The notes: a model not told the origin generated them from the sequence alone. A stretch of 43,062 bases of DNA from Elusimicrobiota bacterium (GCA_016205025.1 JACQJO010000053.1:1-43062); one strand, 5' to 3'; counted from the first letter of the stretch, positions 6,834-15,677 are shown. Numbers and translations are program-made.

Positions 6834-8527
6834 ACAACGTTTTTGCATTGCTCCCAATCGCTTTGTCGGGATTATTGACTTTGTTCGCTTTACCTTCGTT
6901 CGCTCAATCTCCCGAACAAATCCTGGCGCCCTTGAAAAAAGAACTGGGCCGGGCCCTAAGGGAGCTTCGCTATGAAGGCTACCCCCGGCCCTATTTCATC
7001 AGCCTGCGCGTCAATCAAGACGCCTCGGCAGACCTAGGGTTTCGCGACGGCGAGATTGTTTTTAAAAACCATAACGAAGAATGGAACTTTTATCCCGAAG
7101 TGCGCGTTGGAAATCACGATTTCGACCAAACGCCGGACTCCTGGGTAGGATCGTCCGCCGAATGGCCGGTCTCTTTCCCGTCCAGTGAAAATTTAACGCG
7201 TCATTATGTTTGGAACGCGTTGGATGAAACCTATAAGGACGCTTGCCGTCTTTTTTACGAAAAAAAGGCCCAGCGCGCCGCTGAAGGAATTCCGGATTAC
7301 GTTACCGATGATTTTTCCCAAGAAAAAAAAACAGCCTCCGCGGTGGCTCTTAAAAACAAACCGCGGGATTTAAGCTGGGAATCTTTGGAAAACACCTACG
7401 GCAAAACCCTGGCCGAAATCTCCAAGACATCGAGCGCGGATCCTAAGATTTATAGATTTTTAATCAAGTTTGGCTGGCGGCGCTCCAGCACTTACATTCT
7501 AACCTCCGAGGGTTCGGAGGTCTCCTACGACCGGGATCACGGGGAGGTTTATTTAAGCCTTTACGGCAGAAGCCAAAAAGGGCTTCCTCTGCATTTAACG
7601 CAAACCGTCTCGGTCAATGATTCGCAAGATCTGCCCGATCGCGCCGCTCTGGTTGAAACCATCGGCTTAATGAAAAAAAATTTCAGCCGTCTTTACTCTT
7701 CGCCGCAGGCTCAAAGCGCCATGGCCCCCTGCATTCTGGACCCCTCGGCCTCCGCAGAACTCTTTCTGGCGTTTATCTCCCGTCTCGAGGGAGAACGCCA
7801 GCGCGATCCCGAGGAGTCGCAGGCCTTTCGCAATAAAATCAACCATCCCGTTCTTCCCGATTTTCTTACCGTCAGAGATGCTCCTCTGATGAAAAAATTC
7901 GGCTCCGTGAAACTTCTTGGTCATTACCTTTTCGATGAACAGGCCGTCGGGGCCCAAGACGTGATTCTGGTGGACAATGGAATCTTAAAAAATTTTCTCC
8001 TTTCCCGAAGACCCGTCAAAAATCTGCTTCCATTCTCCAACGGTCATGGCCGGGCCGCCAGCGGTCAAAGCCCCCATGCCCGAGCGGCTAACGTTCTTGT
8101 GGAATCTTCAAAAACGTTCTCCGGCAAAGAATTGAGGCGCCTTCTGCTTGACGAGGTGCGCCGGCAAAATCTTCCCTTCGGGGTTATCGTGGAGGGTATC
8201 GAAACGGTCAGGCAGGAAGATAAAACCGGCTCGCACCAAACATTCCGGGCCGCGGCGCGCCTGTTGACCCTCGTCTATCCAGACGGGCGCCAAGAGCTGG
8301 TTCATAACGGCGAAATCGTCGGCACGCCGATTAACTTGATGCAATCCATAGCGGCAGCGGGCGACGACGCCGCTGTTCACAACGCATTGGTCGGCGGGCC
8401 CGGCGGAAAAATACCGACCGCCGTTATCGCGCCGTCCATTTTGATTTCCCAGATCGAGATTCAAAAAGGTTCCGCCCGGCCCACGCGCCTGCCCATTCTT
8501 AAAAGCCCTCTGGAAGAAAAGGACTAA
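6830..8527 (+). CDS. Exported TldE-like paralogue without metal ligands
   Basis: This 565-residue protein is co-linear with the preceding gene (GHYLFDEQAVGAQD, DNGILKNFLLSRRP, IAPSILISQIEIQ) and clearly a duplicate. The HExxxH motif is replaced by AFISRLEG, and the third ligand position reads NALVGG instead of NAYCGS, so no zinc can be bound. It has a good signal peptide (LLPIALSGLLTLFALPSFAQS). In the cytosolic TldD/TldE system the inactive TldE partners the active TldD, so an exported active/inactive heterodimer is the natural inference. The ATG overlaps the stop of the active gene (ATGA), implying coupled translation and stoichiometric synthesis. Confidence 0.88.
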   Translation: MNNVFALLPIALSGLLTLFALPSFAQSPEQILAPLKKELGRALRELRYEGYPRPYFISLRVNQDASADLGFRDGEIVFKNHNEEWNFYPEVRVGNHDFDQTPDSWVGSSAEWPVSFPSSENLTRHYVWNALDETYKDACRLFYEKKAQRAAEGIPDYVTDDFSQEKKTASAVALKNKPRDLSWESLENTYGKTLAEISKTSSADPKIYRFLIKFGWRRSSTYILTSEGSEVSYDRDHGEVYLSLYGRSQKGLPLHLTQTVSVNDSQDLPDRAALVETIGLMKKNFSRLYSSPQAQSAMAPCILDPSASAELFLAFISRLEGERQRDPEESQAFRNKINHPVLPDFLTVRDAPLMKKFGSVKLLGHYLFDEQAVGAQDVILVDNGILKNFLLSRRPVKNLLPFSNGHGRAASGQSPHARAANVLVESSKTFSGKELRRLLLDEVRRQNLPFGVIVEGIETVRQEDKTGSHQTFRAAARLLTLVYPDGRQELVHNGEIVGTPINLMQSIAAAGDDAAVHNALVGGPGGKIPTAVIAPSILISQIEIQKGSARPTRLPILKSPLEEKD

Positions 8528-8540
8528 AATAACGGGTGAA

Positions 8541-9443
8541 ATGATCAAAACCCAAATCATCGACGGTAAAGCCCTGGCTCTGGCTATCCGGCAGAAGTTA
8601 AAAGAAGACATCCGGAAGCTTGGCGCCCAAACAAAACCGGGCTTGGCCACCGTTCTGGTGGGCGATGATCCGGCCAGCGCCGTTTATGTCCGCAATAAAA
8701 TCGCGGCCTGCAAAGAAACCGGCATCGAAACCATCGATCACAAACTCGGCGCCGCAACCGGTGAAAATGAGCTCTTGGATTTACTGCAGCGGCTTGGGGG
8801 CGACCGGCGCGTCCACGGCATCTTGGTGCAGATGCCCCTGCCGCCTCAAATGCGGGCGTCAAAAATTCTGGAAGCGATGCCTGAAGAGAAAGACGCCGAT
8901 GGTTTTGGCGTAAAAAACTGGGGCCGCCTCTACCAAGCTAAAAGTTTAACGGAGTTAGAAAATTGTTTCATTCCTTGCACGCCGCTCGGAATTTTAAAAA
9001 TGCTGGAGGCTTACCGCGTTAATCCTGAGGGAAAAATGGCCTGCGTTATCGGGCGTTCCAATATCGTTGGTAAACCCATGGCTCACCTCTTGACCCTTCA
9101 TAACGCCACGGTTACGGTATGCCACTCTAAAACAAAAAAACTCGCCGAAATAACGCGCCGGGCGGACATTCTAATCGCGGCGATCGGCCGGCCCCGGTTT
9201 GTTACCAAGGAAATGGTCAAGGAAGGCGCCTGCGTGATCGACGTCGGGATCAACCGTATGAACGACGAACGGTTGGTAGGTGACTGCGATTTCGAGGGGT
9301 TATCACAGCGATCTGGACTGATCACCCCTGTTCCCGGCGGCGTAGGCCCCATGACCATCGCCATGCTTTTAGCGAACACGATCAAAGCCTGGAAGCGAAC
9401 GCTCAACAGCCGCTCGACCAGCGACACTAGAATCGAAAAATAA
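8541..9443 (+). CDS. folD: Bifunctional methylenetetrahydrofolate dehydrogenase/cyclohydrolase FolD
   Basis: FolD interconverts 5,10-methylene-, 5,10-methenyl- and 10-formyl-tetrahydrofolate using NADP. The 300-residue protein has the N-terminal GDDPASAVYVRNK segment with active-site Tyr49 and Lys53, the Q-rich HGILVQMPLP strand, DADGFGVKNWG, PCTPLG, the dinucleotide-binding GRSNIVGKPMAHLL and the terminal TPVPGGVGPMTIAML. The length is typical, with a short charged tail. It follows the TldE-like gene by 13 bases and probably shares its transcript. With metF elsewhere in the window it supplies one-carbon units for purines and methionine. Its last 17 bases overlap a convergent small gene. Confidence 0.96.
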   Translation: MIKTQIIDGKALALAIRQKLKEDIRKLGAQTKPGLATVLVGDDPASAVYVRNKIAACKETGIETIDHKLGAATGENELLDLLQRLGGDRRVHGILVQMPLPPQMRASKILEAMPEEKDADGFGVKNWGRLYQAKSLTELENCFIPCTPLGILKMLEAYRVNPEGKMACVIGRSNIVGKPMAHLLTLHNATVTVCHSKTKKLAEITRRADILIAAIGRPRFVTKEMVKEGACVIDVGINRMNDERLVGDCDFEGLSQRSGLITPVPGGVGPMTIAMLLANTIKAWKRTLNSRSTSDTRIEK

Positions 9444-9870
9444 GGGAAATCCCCAGGCGGTGCGTGGAAACGCTCGCTTTAATTTTGGCATGCCGGTGCC
9501 TTGACCTGACGGGCCGTTTGGGAACAGGGGCGTCTTCATGCAGAGAAAGGGGACCGCTTAAACCCAAGTGCCCGGCATGCTCATGCACCATGCGCCGCGC
9601 GTAACGCGAACTCTCCTTGGTAAAAAATTCAGAAAACTCGTCCTCCACCGAAAAAATCTCCAAGGGCAGCCAATTGGCGACGGGGATCTCCTCTAAAATA
9701 TCTTGCGCCGCCTGCGTGGCGTAATCGCCGCCCACAACGCCGCTTAAAAAAACATTGGCGTCACTTTCCTGCAGAACCGTCAACCCAGTCTTTGGGGTGG
9801 ATACCGAGGTGAAGCAAAACGTGGTTAAAAGCGTGGCGGAGGCCGCGGAACACCACAAAGGACCCGGCAT
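9427..9870 (-). CDS. Hypothetical small protein downstream of an aminotransferase
   Basis: A 147-residue frame fills the space between folD and the aminotransferase gene on the minus strand. The N-terminus could be a poor signal peptide (SAASATLLTTFCFTSVST). The middle reads like soluble protein (VANWLPLEIFSVEDEFSEFF) and includes HEHAGH, which might bind metal, while the C-terminus is basic. No family is recognised. There is no clear ribosome-binding site before the ATG, but the absence of any other gene in this 460-base space and the co-directional position 39 bases after the aminotransferase stop support it. Confidence 0.45.
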   Translation of the reverse strand: MPGPLWCSAASATLLTTFCFTSVSTPKTGLTVLQESDANVFLSGVVGGDYATQAAQDILEEIPVANWLPLEIFSVEDEFSEFFTKESSRYARRMVHEHAGHLGLSGPLSLHEDAPVPKRPVRSRHRHAKIKASVSTHRLGISLIFRF

Positions 9871-9909
9871 AACTGAAATTATGGAATTATTATGGGATCG
9901 TTTGGGGGT

Positions 9910-11112
9910 CTAAGAAGCTGCGGCGGGAATCCTTGGTTTTCTTTCGATCAGAGAGCCGACCCGGCGGGCGGCTTCGCGCAGACGATCTTCGGTTTCAACC
10001 AGGGAAATCCTTACGTAGCCTTCTCCGGCAGACCCAAATCCGGTTCCTGGAGAAACGCAGACGCCGGTTTTCAAAACCAAGTCTTTGACAAAATCCAAAG
10101 ATTTTTTCTTTTTATACCAGGATGGAATCTTGGTCCAAAGATACATGGAGCCCTGAACCTTGGGGATTTCCCATTGGGCGAGATCACGGGCCGCCTGCAA
10201 AAAAACATCCCGGCGATTTTGATAAATCCGGGCGATCTCGCCTTCGCCGCCCCTGCGCATGGCTTGGGCCGCGGCCAATTGAATAAAGGCCGGGACCCCA
10301 TAATCCAAGAAGCTTTTAAACTTGGCCAAATAACCGACCGCCTTGGCGTTGCCCACGACATAGCCGACCCTCCAGCCGGCCATGGAATAGGTTTTGGAAA
10401 AAGAGTTGAATTCAACGGCGCAATTTTTGGCTCCGGGAAATTCCAAAATCGAAGGCGCCTGATAACCGTCAAAAGTGATCTCGCTGTAAGCGTTGTCGTA
10501 AATTAATAAAAACCCGTGCCGAGACGCCAGTTTAAGAGCCTCTTTAAGGTAATTTCTATCCGTGACAACGGCGCCGGTCGGATTATTGGGGTAATTAAGA
10601 ACCATCAACTTCGTTTTCTTTAAAACCGCGGTGGGAATTTTTCCAAAGTCCACCAAAAAATTATTCTTCTGCGAAAGAACCGCCCAGTGGGGCTTGGTGC
10701 GGGAAATATAGGGAGCGTTGATGTGCGCCGGATAGGCCGGCGTCGGAACAATGACCGTATCGCCGGGATTGGCCAGGGCAAAAAAGGCGTGGGCCAGACC
10801 CTCTTTCGAACCGATCAAAGCCAGCGCTTCGGACACCGGATCAATTCCGACGCCAAACCTTCTCTGGTAAAAACCAGTGACAGCCGAAAGAAATTGCGGC
10901 GTTCCCTTGCCTAGTGGGTAGCGATGGGTCGCTGGGTCGCGCGCCGCCTGCGCCAAAGCTTCGACAATGGCCGGGTCCGTGGGCAGGTCGGGATTGCCCA
11001 TGCCCAGATCGATAATATCGCGCCCCAATGCTTTGGCCTGGGCCTTAAATTCCAACAAATGAACAAAGACGTAGGGGGGAAGATTCTCTAAAGCCTTGGC
11101 CGGTTTGATCAC
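9910..11112 (-). CDS. Class I/II PLP-dependent aminotransferase (AlaC/DapL-like)
   Basis: This is a 400-residue fold-type I aminotransferase. The PLP lysine is Lys240 in NSFSKTYSMAGWRVGY, the pyridine-nitrogen aspartate is Asp206 (YDNAYS), and NYPNNPTG contributes Asn177. The N-terminal IDLGMGNPDLPTDP and the cofactor loop GSKEGLAH are typical of the branch holding alanine transaminase AlaC and LL-diaminopimelate aminotransferase. With asd in the same gene run, a role in lysine or alanine/glutamate transamination is plausible, but the substrate cannot be fixed by eye. It follows rpsI by 23 bases. Confidence 0.88.
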   Translation of the reverse strand: MIKPAKALENLPPYVFVHLLEFKAQAKALGRDIIDLGMGNPDLPTDPAIVEALAQAARDPATHRYPLGKGTPQFLSAVTGFYQRRFGVGIDPVSEALALIGSKEGLAHAFFALANPGDTVIVPTPAYPAHINAPYISRTKPHWAVLSQKNNFLVDFGKIPTAVLKKTKLMVLNYPNNPTGAVVTDRNYLKEALKLASRHGFLLIYDNAYSEITFDGYQAPSILEFPGAKNCAVEFNSFSKTYSMAGWRVGYVVGNAKAVGYLAKFKSFLDYGVPAFIQLAAAQAMRRGGEGEIARIYQNRRDVFLQAARDLAQWEIPKVQGSMYLWTKIPSWYKKKKSLDFVKDLVLKTGVCVSPGTGFGSAGEGYVRISLVETEDRLREAARRVGSLIERKPRIPAAAS

Positions 11113-11135
11113 TTAAAAAAACTAAAACGCGCGGT

Positions 11136-11555
11136 TTATCGTTTGGAGAATTGAAAGCGCTTCCTGGCCTTGGGACGGCCCGGCTTCTTTCGTTCTACAA
11201 TACGCGAGTCGCGGGTCAAGAATCCTTGCGCGCGCATCAGTTTCTTTAGTTTGGGATCAATCTGGGCGATGGCTCGGGCAACGCCGTGACGAATCGCGTC
11301 TCCCTGACCCATTACTCCGCCGCCGTAAACCTGAACACGAACGTCCGCTTTATCCAGTTTGGCGGTGGTTAAGGGTTTTAACGAGGCTGCCTTTTGCCAC
11401 GGATGATTTCCAAAATAGTTCTCAAGGGTTTTACCGTTAACAATAAACCGGCCCTCTCCCTTGGCGGTAAGCCAAACCTTAGCCACCGAGGCTTTGCGCT
11501 TCCCGGTGGTCAAAATGGAATCGTTAGGCAATGGCTGTTGGGTGCTGGGTTCCAT
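11136..11555 (-). CDS. rpsI: 30S ribosomal protein S9
   Basis: S9 sits in the small-subunit head and its C-terminal tail reaches the P-site tRNA. The 139-residue protein shows TTGKRKASVAKVWL, FIVNGKTLENYF, the glycine-rich VYGGGVMGQGDAIRHGVARA and the basic end KKPGRPKARKRFQFSKR with the invariant terminal Lys-Arg. The ATG lies inside the 3' end of rplM (32-base overlap), adding about a dozen residues before the conserved TGKRK; an internal start is possible. The pairing with rplM is the usual bacterial order. Confidence 0.96.
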   Translation of the reverse strand: MEPSTQQPLPNDSILTTGKRKASVAKVWLTAKGEGRFIVNGKTLENYFGNHPWQKAASLKPLTTAKLDKADVRVQVYGGGVMGQGDAIRHGVARAIAQIDPKLKKLMRAQGFLTRDSRIVERKKPGRPKARKRFQFSKR

Positions 11556-11964
11556 GGGGATGATTTTCTGTCGGATAAATCTTAAGCCTGGTGATCATTC
11601 TATGGCCTAATTTATTTTTGGGCAGCATACGTTTAACCGCCAATTCAATAACGCGCTCTGGCCGGTCCTGTAGAAGTTTGCCCAGCGGAGTGGTCCGTCC
11701 GCCTGCCGGGTATCCGGAATGCCTGAAATACTGCTTTTGGATCAACTTGTCTCCGGTTACCCGCACGGTCTTGGCGTTGGTCACAACCACAAAATCGCCA
11801 CAATCAATATGGGGACTCCAATAAACCTTGTGTTTACCCATCAATAAAACCGCGGCTTTAGAGGCCAAACGCCCCAAAATACGGTCATTGGCGTCAATAT
11901 GATGCCACTGGCGGCTGTTTTTGACTAACTGTTGGTCCGGAAAAGTGGTCGTTCGATTAGCCAT
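11524..11964 (-). CDS. rplM: 50S ribosomal protein L13
   Basis: L13 is an early-assembly protein of the large subunit. The 146-residue sequence has RQWHHIDANDRILGRLASKA, the KVYWSPHIDCGDFVVVTNA core, HSGYPAGGRTTPLGKLL and AVKRMLPKNKLGHRM, all conserved. The final residues (HPHGTQHPTAIA) correspond to the usual HPHxAQxP ending. It begins 16 bases after the cystathionine gamma-synthase/lyase stop codon, so unless a promoter lies inside that gene the ribosomal pair is read from a sulfur amino-acid transcript. Confidence 0.97.
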   Translation of the reverse strand: MANRTTTFPDQQLVKNSRQWHHIDANDRILGRLASKAAVLLMGKHKVYWSPHIDCGDFVVVTNAKTVRVTGDKLIQKQYFRHSGYPAGGRTTPLGKLLQDRPERVIELAVKRMLPKNKLGHRMITRLKIYPTENHPHGTQHPTAIA

Positions 11965-11980
11965 AGTTATATTTTTACGA

Positions 11981-13201
11981 CTAGAGTGATTTTACCATTT
12001 TAACCGGCCGGCCGGGCCGCAACGTTTTAGCTGGCCCTAGAGCGTTTTGAAGGTCGGCCGTCAAGTCATCCACTCCCTCGATGCCTACCGAGAGCCGGAT
12101 AAGACCGTCGGTTACGCCCGCCGCCAAGCGTTCTTTCTCGGGGATAGAGGCATGGGTCATCACCCAGGGATAACAGGCCAAAGATTCCACTCCTCCCAAT
12201 GATTCCCCCACCGTAAAAATCTTCAGTCTGGAGAAAAACCGTTCGGCGGAGGCTCGGCCCCCCTTGATCTGGAAACTCACCATTCCACCGAACATGCTCA
12301 TCTGTTTTTTGGCAACGGCGTGACCGGGGTGATCCTCAAATCCAGGATAAAAAACACGCCCGACTGCCGGGTGTCCGGCTAAAAACCATGCCGTTTTCGC
12401 GGCGTTATCGCAATGGGTTTTCATTCTAACCACCAAAGTTCTGATCCCGCGTAGAACTAAAAAACAGTCCAAGGGACTGGGAACCGCTCCGGCCGCGTTT
12501 TGAAAAAACTTGATCTTTTCGTTGATCTGGGCGCTGGGTGTTGCCACCGCCCCGCCCAGAATATCCGAGTGGCCGCCTAAATACTTGGTCATCGAATGTA
12601 CGACCAGATCGGCTCCCAGCGCGGCCGGTCTCTGCAGAACAGGCGTAGCGAACGTATTGTCCACGCAAAGTAAGGCTTGGGGCGCCTTGCGATGAATCTC
12701 TTTAGCCAAGACCGCAATGTCCGTCACGGACAAAAGAGGATTGGAAGGGGTTTCGACCCAAATAAGCTTTGTCTTTGAAGTTATCCGCCCGGTCACATTG
12801 GCAACTTGAGTCGTGTCTAAGAAATGAAACTTAAGACCGTAATTCTGCCACACCCTCCTCATTAACCTAAAGGTGCCTCCGTAAAGATCCCGGCAGACCA
12901 ACGTTTCGTCGCCGGGATTAAGCAAACGCAAAACAGCGTCTTCCGCGGCCAACCCCGAGGCGAACGCTGACGCAAATCCAACTCCCTCCAACTCGGCTAA
13001 GGCGCGCTCCAATCGGTCGCGGGTCGGATTTTTGGTCCGCGAATACTCATAACCCTTGTGTTTGCCGGGAACCCTCTGCGCGTAGGTTGACGTTAAATAA
13101 ATGGGGGGGCTGACGGCTCCGGTCAAGGAATCGGGCTCGGCTCCGGCGTGAACGCACAGAGTGTTGAGTTTTGAGTTTTGAGTTTTGAGTTTTGAGTTCA
13201 A
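11981..13201 (-). CDS. Cystathionine gamma-synthase/lyase-family PLP enzyme
   Basis: This 406-residue member of the Cys/Met metabolism PLP family has the cofactor lysine at Lys206 ([12 protein letters not shown]), [15 protein letters not shown] for the neighbouring-subunit PLP contact, [10 protein letters not shown] and DNTFATP. Together with the adjacent cystathionine beta-synthase it completes a transsulfuration pathway, most simply as cystathionine gamma-lyase. Gamma-synthase cannot be excluded. The start is a TTG at 13201 preceded by GGAG eight bases upstream. The first residues ([11 protein letters not shown]) come from a 7-bp tandem repeat, an add-on in front of the normal [10 protein letters not shown] beginning. 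Confidence 0.9.
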   Translation of the reverse strand: MNSKLKTQNSKLNTLCVHAGAEPDSLTGAVSPPIYLTSTYAQRVPGKHKGYEYSRTKNPTRDRLERALAELEGVGFASAFASGLAAEDAVLRLLNPGDETLVCRDLYGGTFRLMRRVWQNYGLKFHFLDTTQVANVTGRITSKTKLIWVETPSNPLLSVTDIAVLAKEIHRKAPQALLCVDNTFATPVLQRPAALGADLVVHSMTKYLGGHSDILGGAVATPSAQINEKIKFFQNAAGAVPSPLDCFLVLRGIRTLVVRMKTHCDNAAKTAWFLAGHPAVGRVFYPGFEDHPGHAVAKKQMSMFGGMVSFQIKGGRASAERFFSRLKIFTVGESLGGVESLACYPWVMTHASIPEKERLAAGVTDGLIRLSVGIEGVDDLTADLQNALGPAKTLRPGRPVKMVKSL

Positions 13202-13250
13202 AAAAAGTCTCCGATAACTAAAAACTTATAACTTACCATCTAAAACTTTA
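13160..13250. repeat. Heptanucleotide inverted-array element, strictly 7-periodic
   Basis: The 91 bases divide into thirteen heptamers. The left arm is AGTGTTG, four copies of AGTTTTG and AGTTCAA (13160-13201). Two spacer heptamers follow (13202-13215). The right arm is AACTAAA, AACTTAT, AACTTAC, CATCTAA, AACTTTA (13216-13250), with AACT the complement of the left-arm AGTT. The element starts in the codons after the TTG start of the cystathionine gene and ends exactly on the stop codon of the beta-synthase gene (13248-13250). It has the same plan as the element at 5113-5219. Confidence 0.85.
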
Positions 13251-14618
13251 TTCAAGGCTCTGGTAGAGCGCGTGCACGACGTCATATTTGGTGATCACGC
13301 CGCTTGAGCCGTTGCCGGTTTGAACCAAAACAGCCGGCGTTTCTTTGGTCAACACCCGGAACAACTCATCCACAAAGGTCCCCTCGGTCACCACTGGAAG
13401 CACCGGTCCCATGATTTCCCGCACAAAAACCTCTTTCAAATCCTTGCCGTCCAGCGTCAAATTGGTCAACCGGTCCTCCGAGATCGATCCGATCACCTTA
13501 GCGTGCTCCATGACCGGCATTTGCGAAATGTCCATTTTGGCCATTTTTTTCCATACGACAAGGGCGCTTTCGGCCGGCTCGGCGTAAACGAGTTTTTCAA
13601 AATTCTTGCGCCTTAAAATCTCTCCGGCCGTGATTAAATTATCGCTCGTCCAGTACCGGTTCTCGCGCATCCAGTCGTCGTTAAAAATCTTGGAAAGGTA
13701 CCTCATGCCCATGTCTGGCAGAAACGCCACCACAAAATTCTCCGGGCCGAAATTCGCGGCGGCCTTAACAGCCGCCCAAACCGCGCCGCCGCCGGAGCCA
13801 CCCGTAAAAATACCCTCTTCACGAGCCAGCCTTCTGGCGGTAACGAAACATTCTTTGTCGGTCACGCAGACGACCTCATCAACGACGGAAAAATCCATGG
13901 TTTCTGGCAAGATATCTTCCCCTATTCCCTCCACGACGTAGGTATGAGCCGGACCGATCTTGCGCGTTTTAAAATAATCGGCGTAAATACTGCCGATGGG
14001 GTCCACGCCGATGACCTTCACTTCCGGGTTCATTTTCTTGAGGTATTTGCCCACACCGGAAATGGTGCCCCCGGTTCCCATGCCGCAGACAAAATGCGTA
14101 ATTTCCCCCTCGCAATCCTGCCAGATCTCGGGACCGGTCGTATTGTAATGCGCTGCGGGATTGGCCTGGTTGACGTACTGATTGGGGTAAAAAGAACCAG
14201 GGATTTCTTCGGCGAGCTTCTTGGCCACCGAATAATAGCTCCTCGGGTCTTCGGGCGCCACGGCCGTGGGACACACGATAACCTCCGCCCCAAGAGCTCT
14301 CATCATGCTGATCTTCTCCCTGGATTGCTTGTCCGTAATGGTAAAAATCATCTTGTAGCCCCGCACAGCTCCGACCAAAGCCAGCCCGAATCCGGTGTTG
14401 CCGCTGGTTCCTTCGATAATCGTGGCGCCGGGCTTGAGTTTTCCTTGGCGCTCTGCCTCCTCGAGCATTGAAACAGCAATGCGGTCCTTAACGGACCCAC
14501 CTGGGTTTAAAAAATCGCATTTAACATAAAGCGGGCAGTTAAGCCGCGAAGCCAGGCGATTGACTCGCACTAAAGGAGTACGCCCTATGGTCTCAAGGAT
14601 GTTGTTATATTTAGGCAT
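13248..14618 (-). CDS. Cystathionine beta-synthase with C-terminal CBS-domain pair
   Basis: The enzyme condenses serine (or O-acetylserine) with homocysteine to cystathionine. The 456-residue protein has a fold-type II PLP domain with Lys44 (NPGGSVKDRIAV) and the phosphate/substrate loop TSGNTGFG (residues 71-78). TGGSGGGAVWAA lies further on. From about residue 335 it carries two CBS motifs (MDISQMPVMEHAKVIGSISE and the final GVITKYDVVHAL), as in cystathionine beta-synthases and unlike plain cysteine synthases. I chose the ATG at 14618; a TTG two codons upstream is the alternative. It follows asd directly and lacks a clear Shine-Dalgarno, suggesting coupled translation. Confidence 0.92.
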   Translation of the reverse strand: MPKYNNILETIGRTPLVRVNRLASRLNCPLYVKCDFLNPGGSVKDRIAVSMLEEAERQGKLKPGATIIEGTSGNTGFGLALVGAVRGYKMIFTITDKQSREKISMMRALGAEVIVCPTAVAPEDPRSYYSVAKKLAEEIPGSFYPNQYVNQANPAAHYNTTGPEIWQDCEGEITHFVCGMGTGGTISGVGKYLKKMNPEVKVIGVDPIGSIYADYFKTRKIGPAHTYVVEGIGEDILPETMDFSVVDEVVCVTDKECFVTARRLAREEGIFTGGSGGGAVWAAVKAAANFGPENFVVAFLPDMGMRYLSKIFNDDWMRENRYWTSDNLITAGEILRRKNFEKLVYAEPAESALVVWKKMAKMDISQMPVMEHAKVIGSISEDRLTNLTLDGKDLKEVFVREIMGPVLPVVTEGTFVDELFRVLTKETPAVLVQTGNGSSGVITKYDVVHALYQSLE

Positions 14619-14624
14619 CAGCAA

Positions 14625-15677
14625 TCACAACCGAGCGCCCAATGACCCGTTACTGGCGCTGGTGACGAGGTCCGCGATATCCAAAACGTTTTGAGCGGCT
14701 CCTTTAAGAAGATTGTCCCCCGACGCCCATAGAGAGATGCCATTAGGCCAAACCGGATCTCTTCTCACGCGGCCCACGTAAACGCCCGGCTTGCTATCAA
14801 CGGTCAGCGGCGTCGGGTAGGAGGAATCAGAAAAATGAACTCCGGGAAACCCCTCGTAAACGCCGGTCAGCGAACCCGCCGCCGGCAAAGGCTTTTCCAG
14901 CTCAACCCAAACGGCCAAGGAATGTCCGCGAAGGACCGGGACTCGCACGCAGGTGGCTGAAATGGGCATATCGGAAAGCCCTAAAATTTTTCTGGTTTCG
15001 GCCGCGACCTTCTCCTCTTCCTCGGAAAACCCGGATTCTGAAAAACTCCCGATCTGCGGCAACACGTTGCCGGCCAAAATTTGTGCAAACGCCCTGGAGC
15101 TTTTAAGTTTTCCGGAGGCTAAAAATTTAAGCTCCTTGACAAATCCGTCGCGGGCGTCGCGCCCGGCGCCCGAAGCCGCCTGATAGCTGGCCGTCACAAT
15201 GCGGCGGATGGGACTATGCTTTAGGAAAGGCGCCACCGCCAAAGCCAAAACTACCGTCGTACAGTTAGGGCTGGCGACCAGTTTGGGGGGATTCTCCCGA
15301 ATCAACGAACCATTAATTTCTGGAATGATTAGGGGCACGTCGGGATTCATGCGAAAAGCGCTCGATTCATCGATAATAAACTGGCTGGCGCCAAAAAATC
15401 TTTTTAAATATTGTTTAGACCATCCGGCATCCGCCAAGCTGATTAAAATATTCAACGCCGAACGCTTGGGCGCCAAAAATTTAGCCCAGCCCAATAGAGG
15501 CACGCCGGCGCCTCTAAACTTAATTTTTCCGGAAACACCGGATTCGGTGGAAATCAGGGTTAATTGGTCAACCCATTTTTTCTTTTCCAACAGGCGCAGA
15601 AGCTCCTCTCCCACCAGACCCCTGGGACCGATAACGCCTACTTTAAGAGAAACTTCCCGCTTTTGTCGAACAGCCAT
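14625..15677 (-). CDS. asd: Aspartate-semialdehyde dehydrogenase
   Basis: Asd reduces aspartyl phosphate to aspartate semialdehyde, the branch point to lysine, methionine and threonine. The 350-residue protein has the NADP-binding GVIGPRGLVGEELLRLL, the nucleophile Cys139 in VASPNCTTVV, SYQAASGAGRDA and the catalytic His252 in PVLRGHSLAVW. The ATG at 15677 fits the N-terminus of the family after a ten-residue leader. It is first in the run asd-cbs-cgl-rplM-rpsI on the minus strand, 45 bases after a diguanylate cyclase gene, so the promoter may lie in that gap or further upstream. Confidence 0.95.
   Translation of the reverse strand: MAVRQKREVSLKVGVIGPRGLVGEELLRLLEKKKWVDQLTLISTESGVSGKIKFRGAGVPLLGWAKFLAPKRSALNILISLADAGWSKQYLKRFFGASQFIIDESSAFRMNPDVPLIIPEINGSLIRENPPKLVASPNCTTVVLALAVAPFLKHSPIRRIVTASYQAASGAGRDARDGFVKELKFLASGKLKSSRAFAQILAGNVLPQIGSFSESGFSEEEEKVAAETRKILGLSDMPISATCVRVPVLRGHSLAVWVELEKPLPAAGSLTGVYEGFPGVHFSDSSYPTPLTVDSKPGVYVGRVRRDPVWPNGISLWASGDNLLKGAAQNVLDIADLVTSASNGSLGARL

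Noticed and set aside
10071-10506. Long frames on both strands inside the aminotransferase gene
   Set aside because: They are alternative-frame shadows of a gene with all PLP-enzyme motifs.
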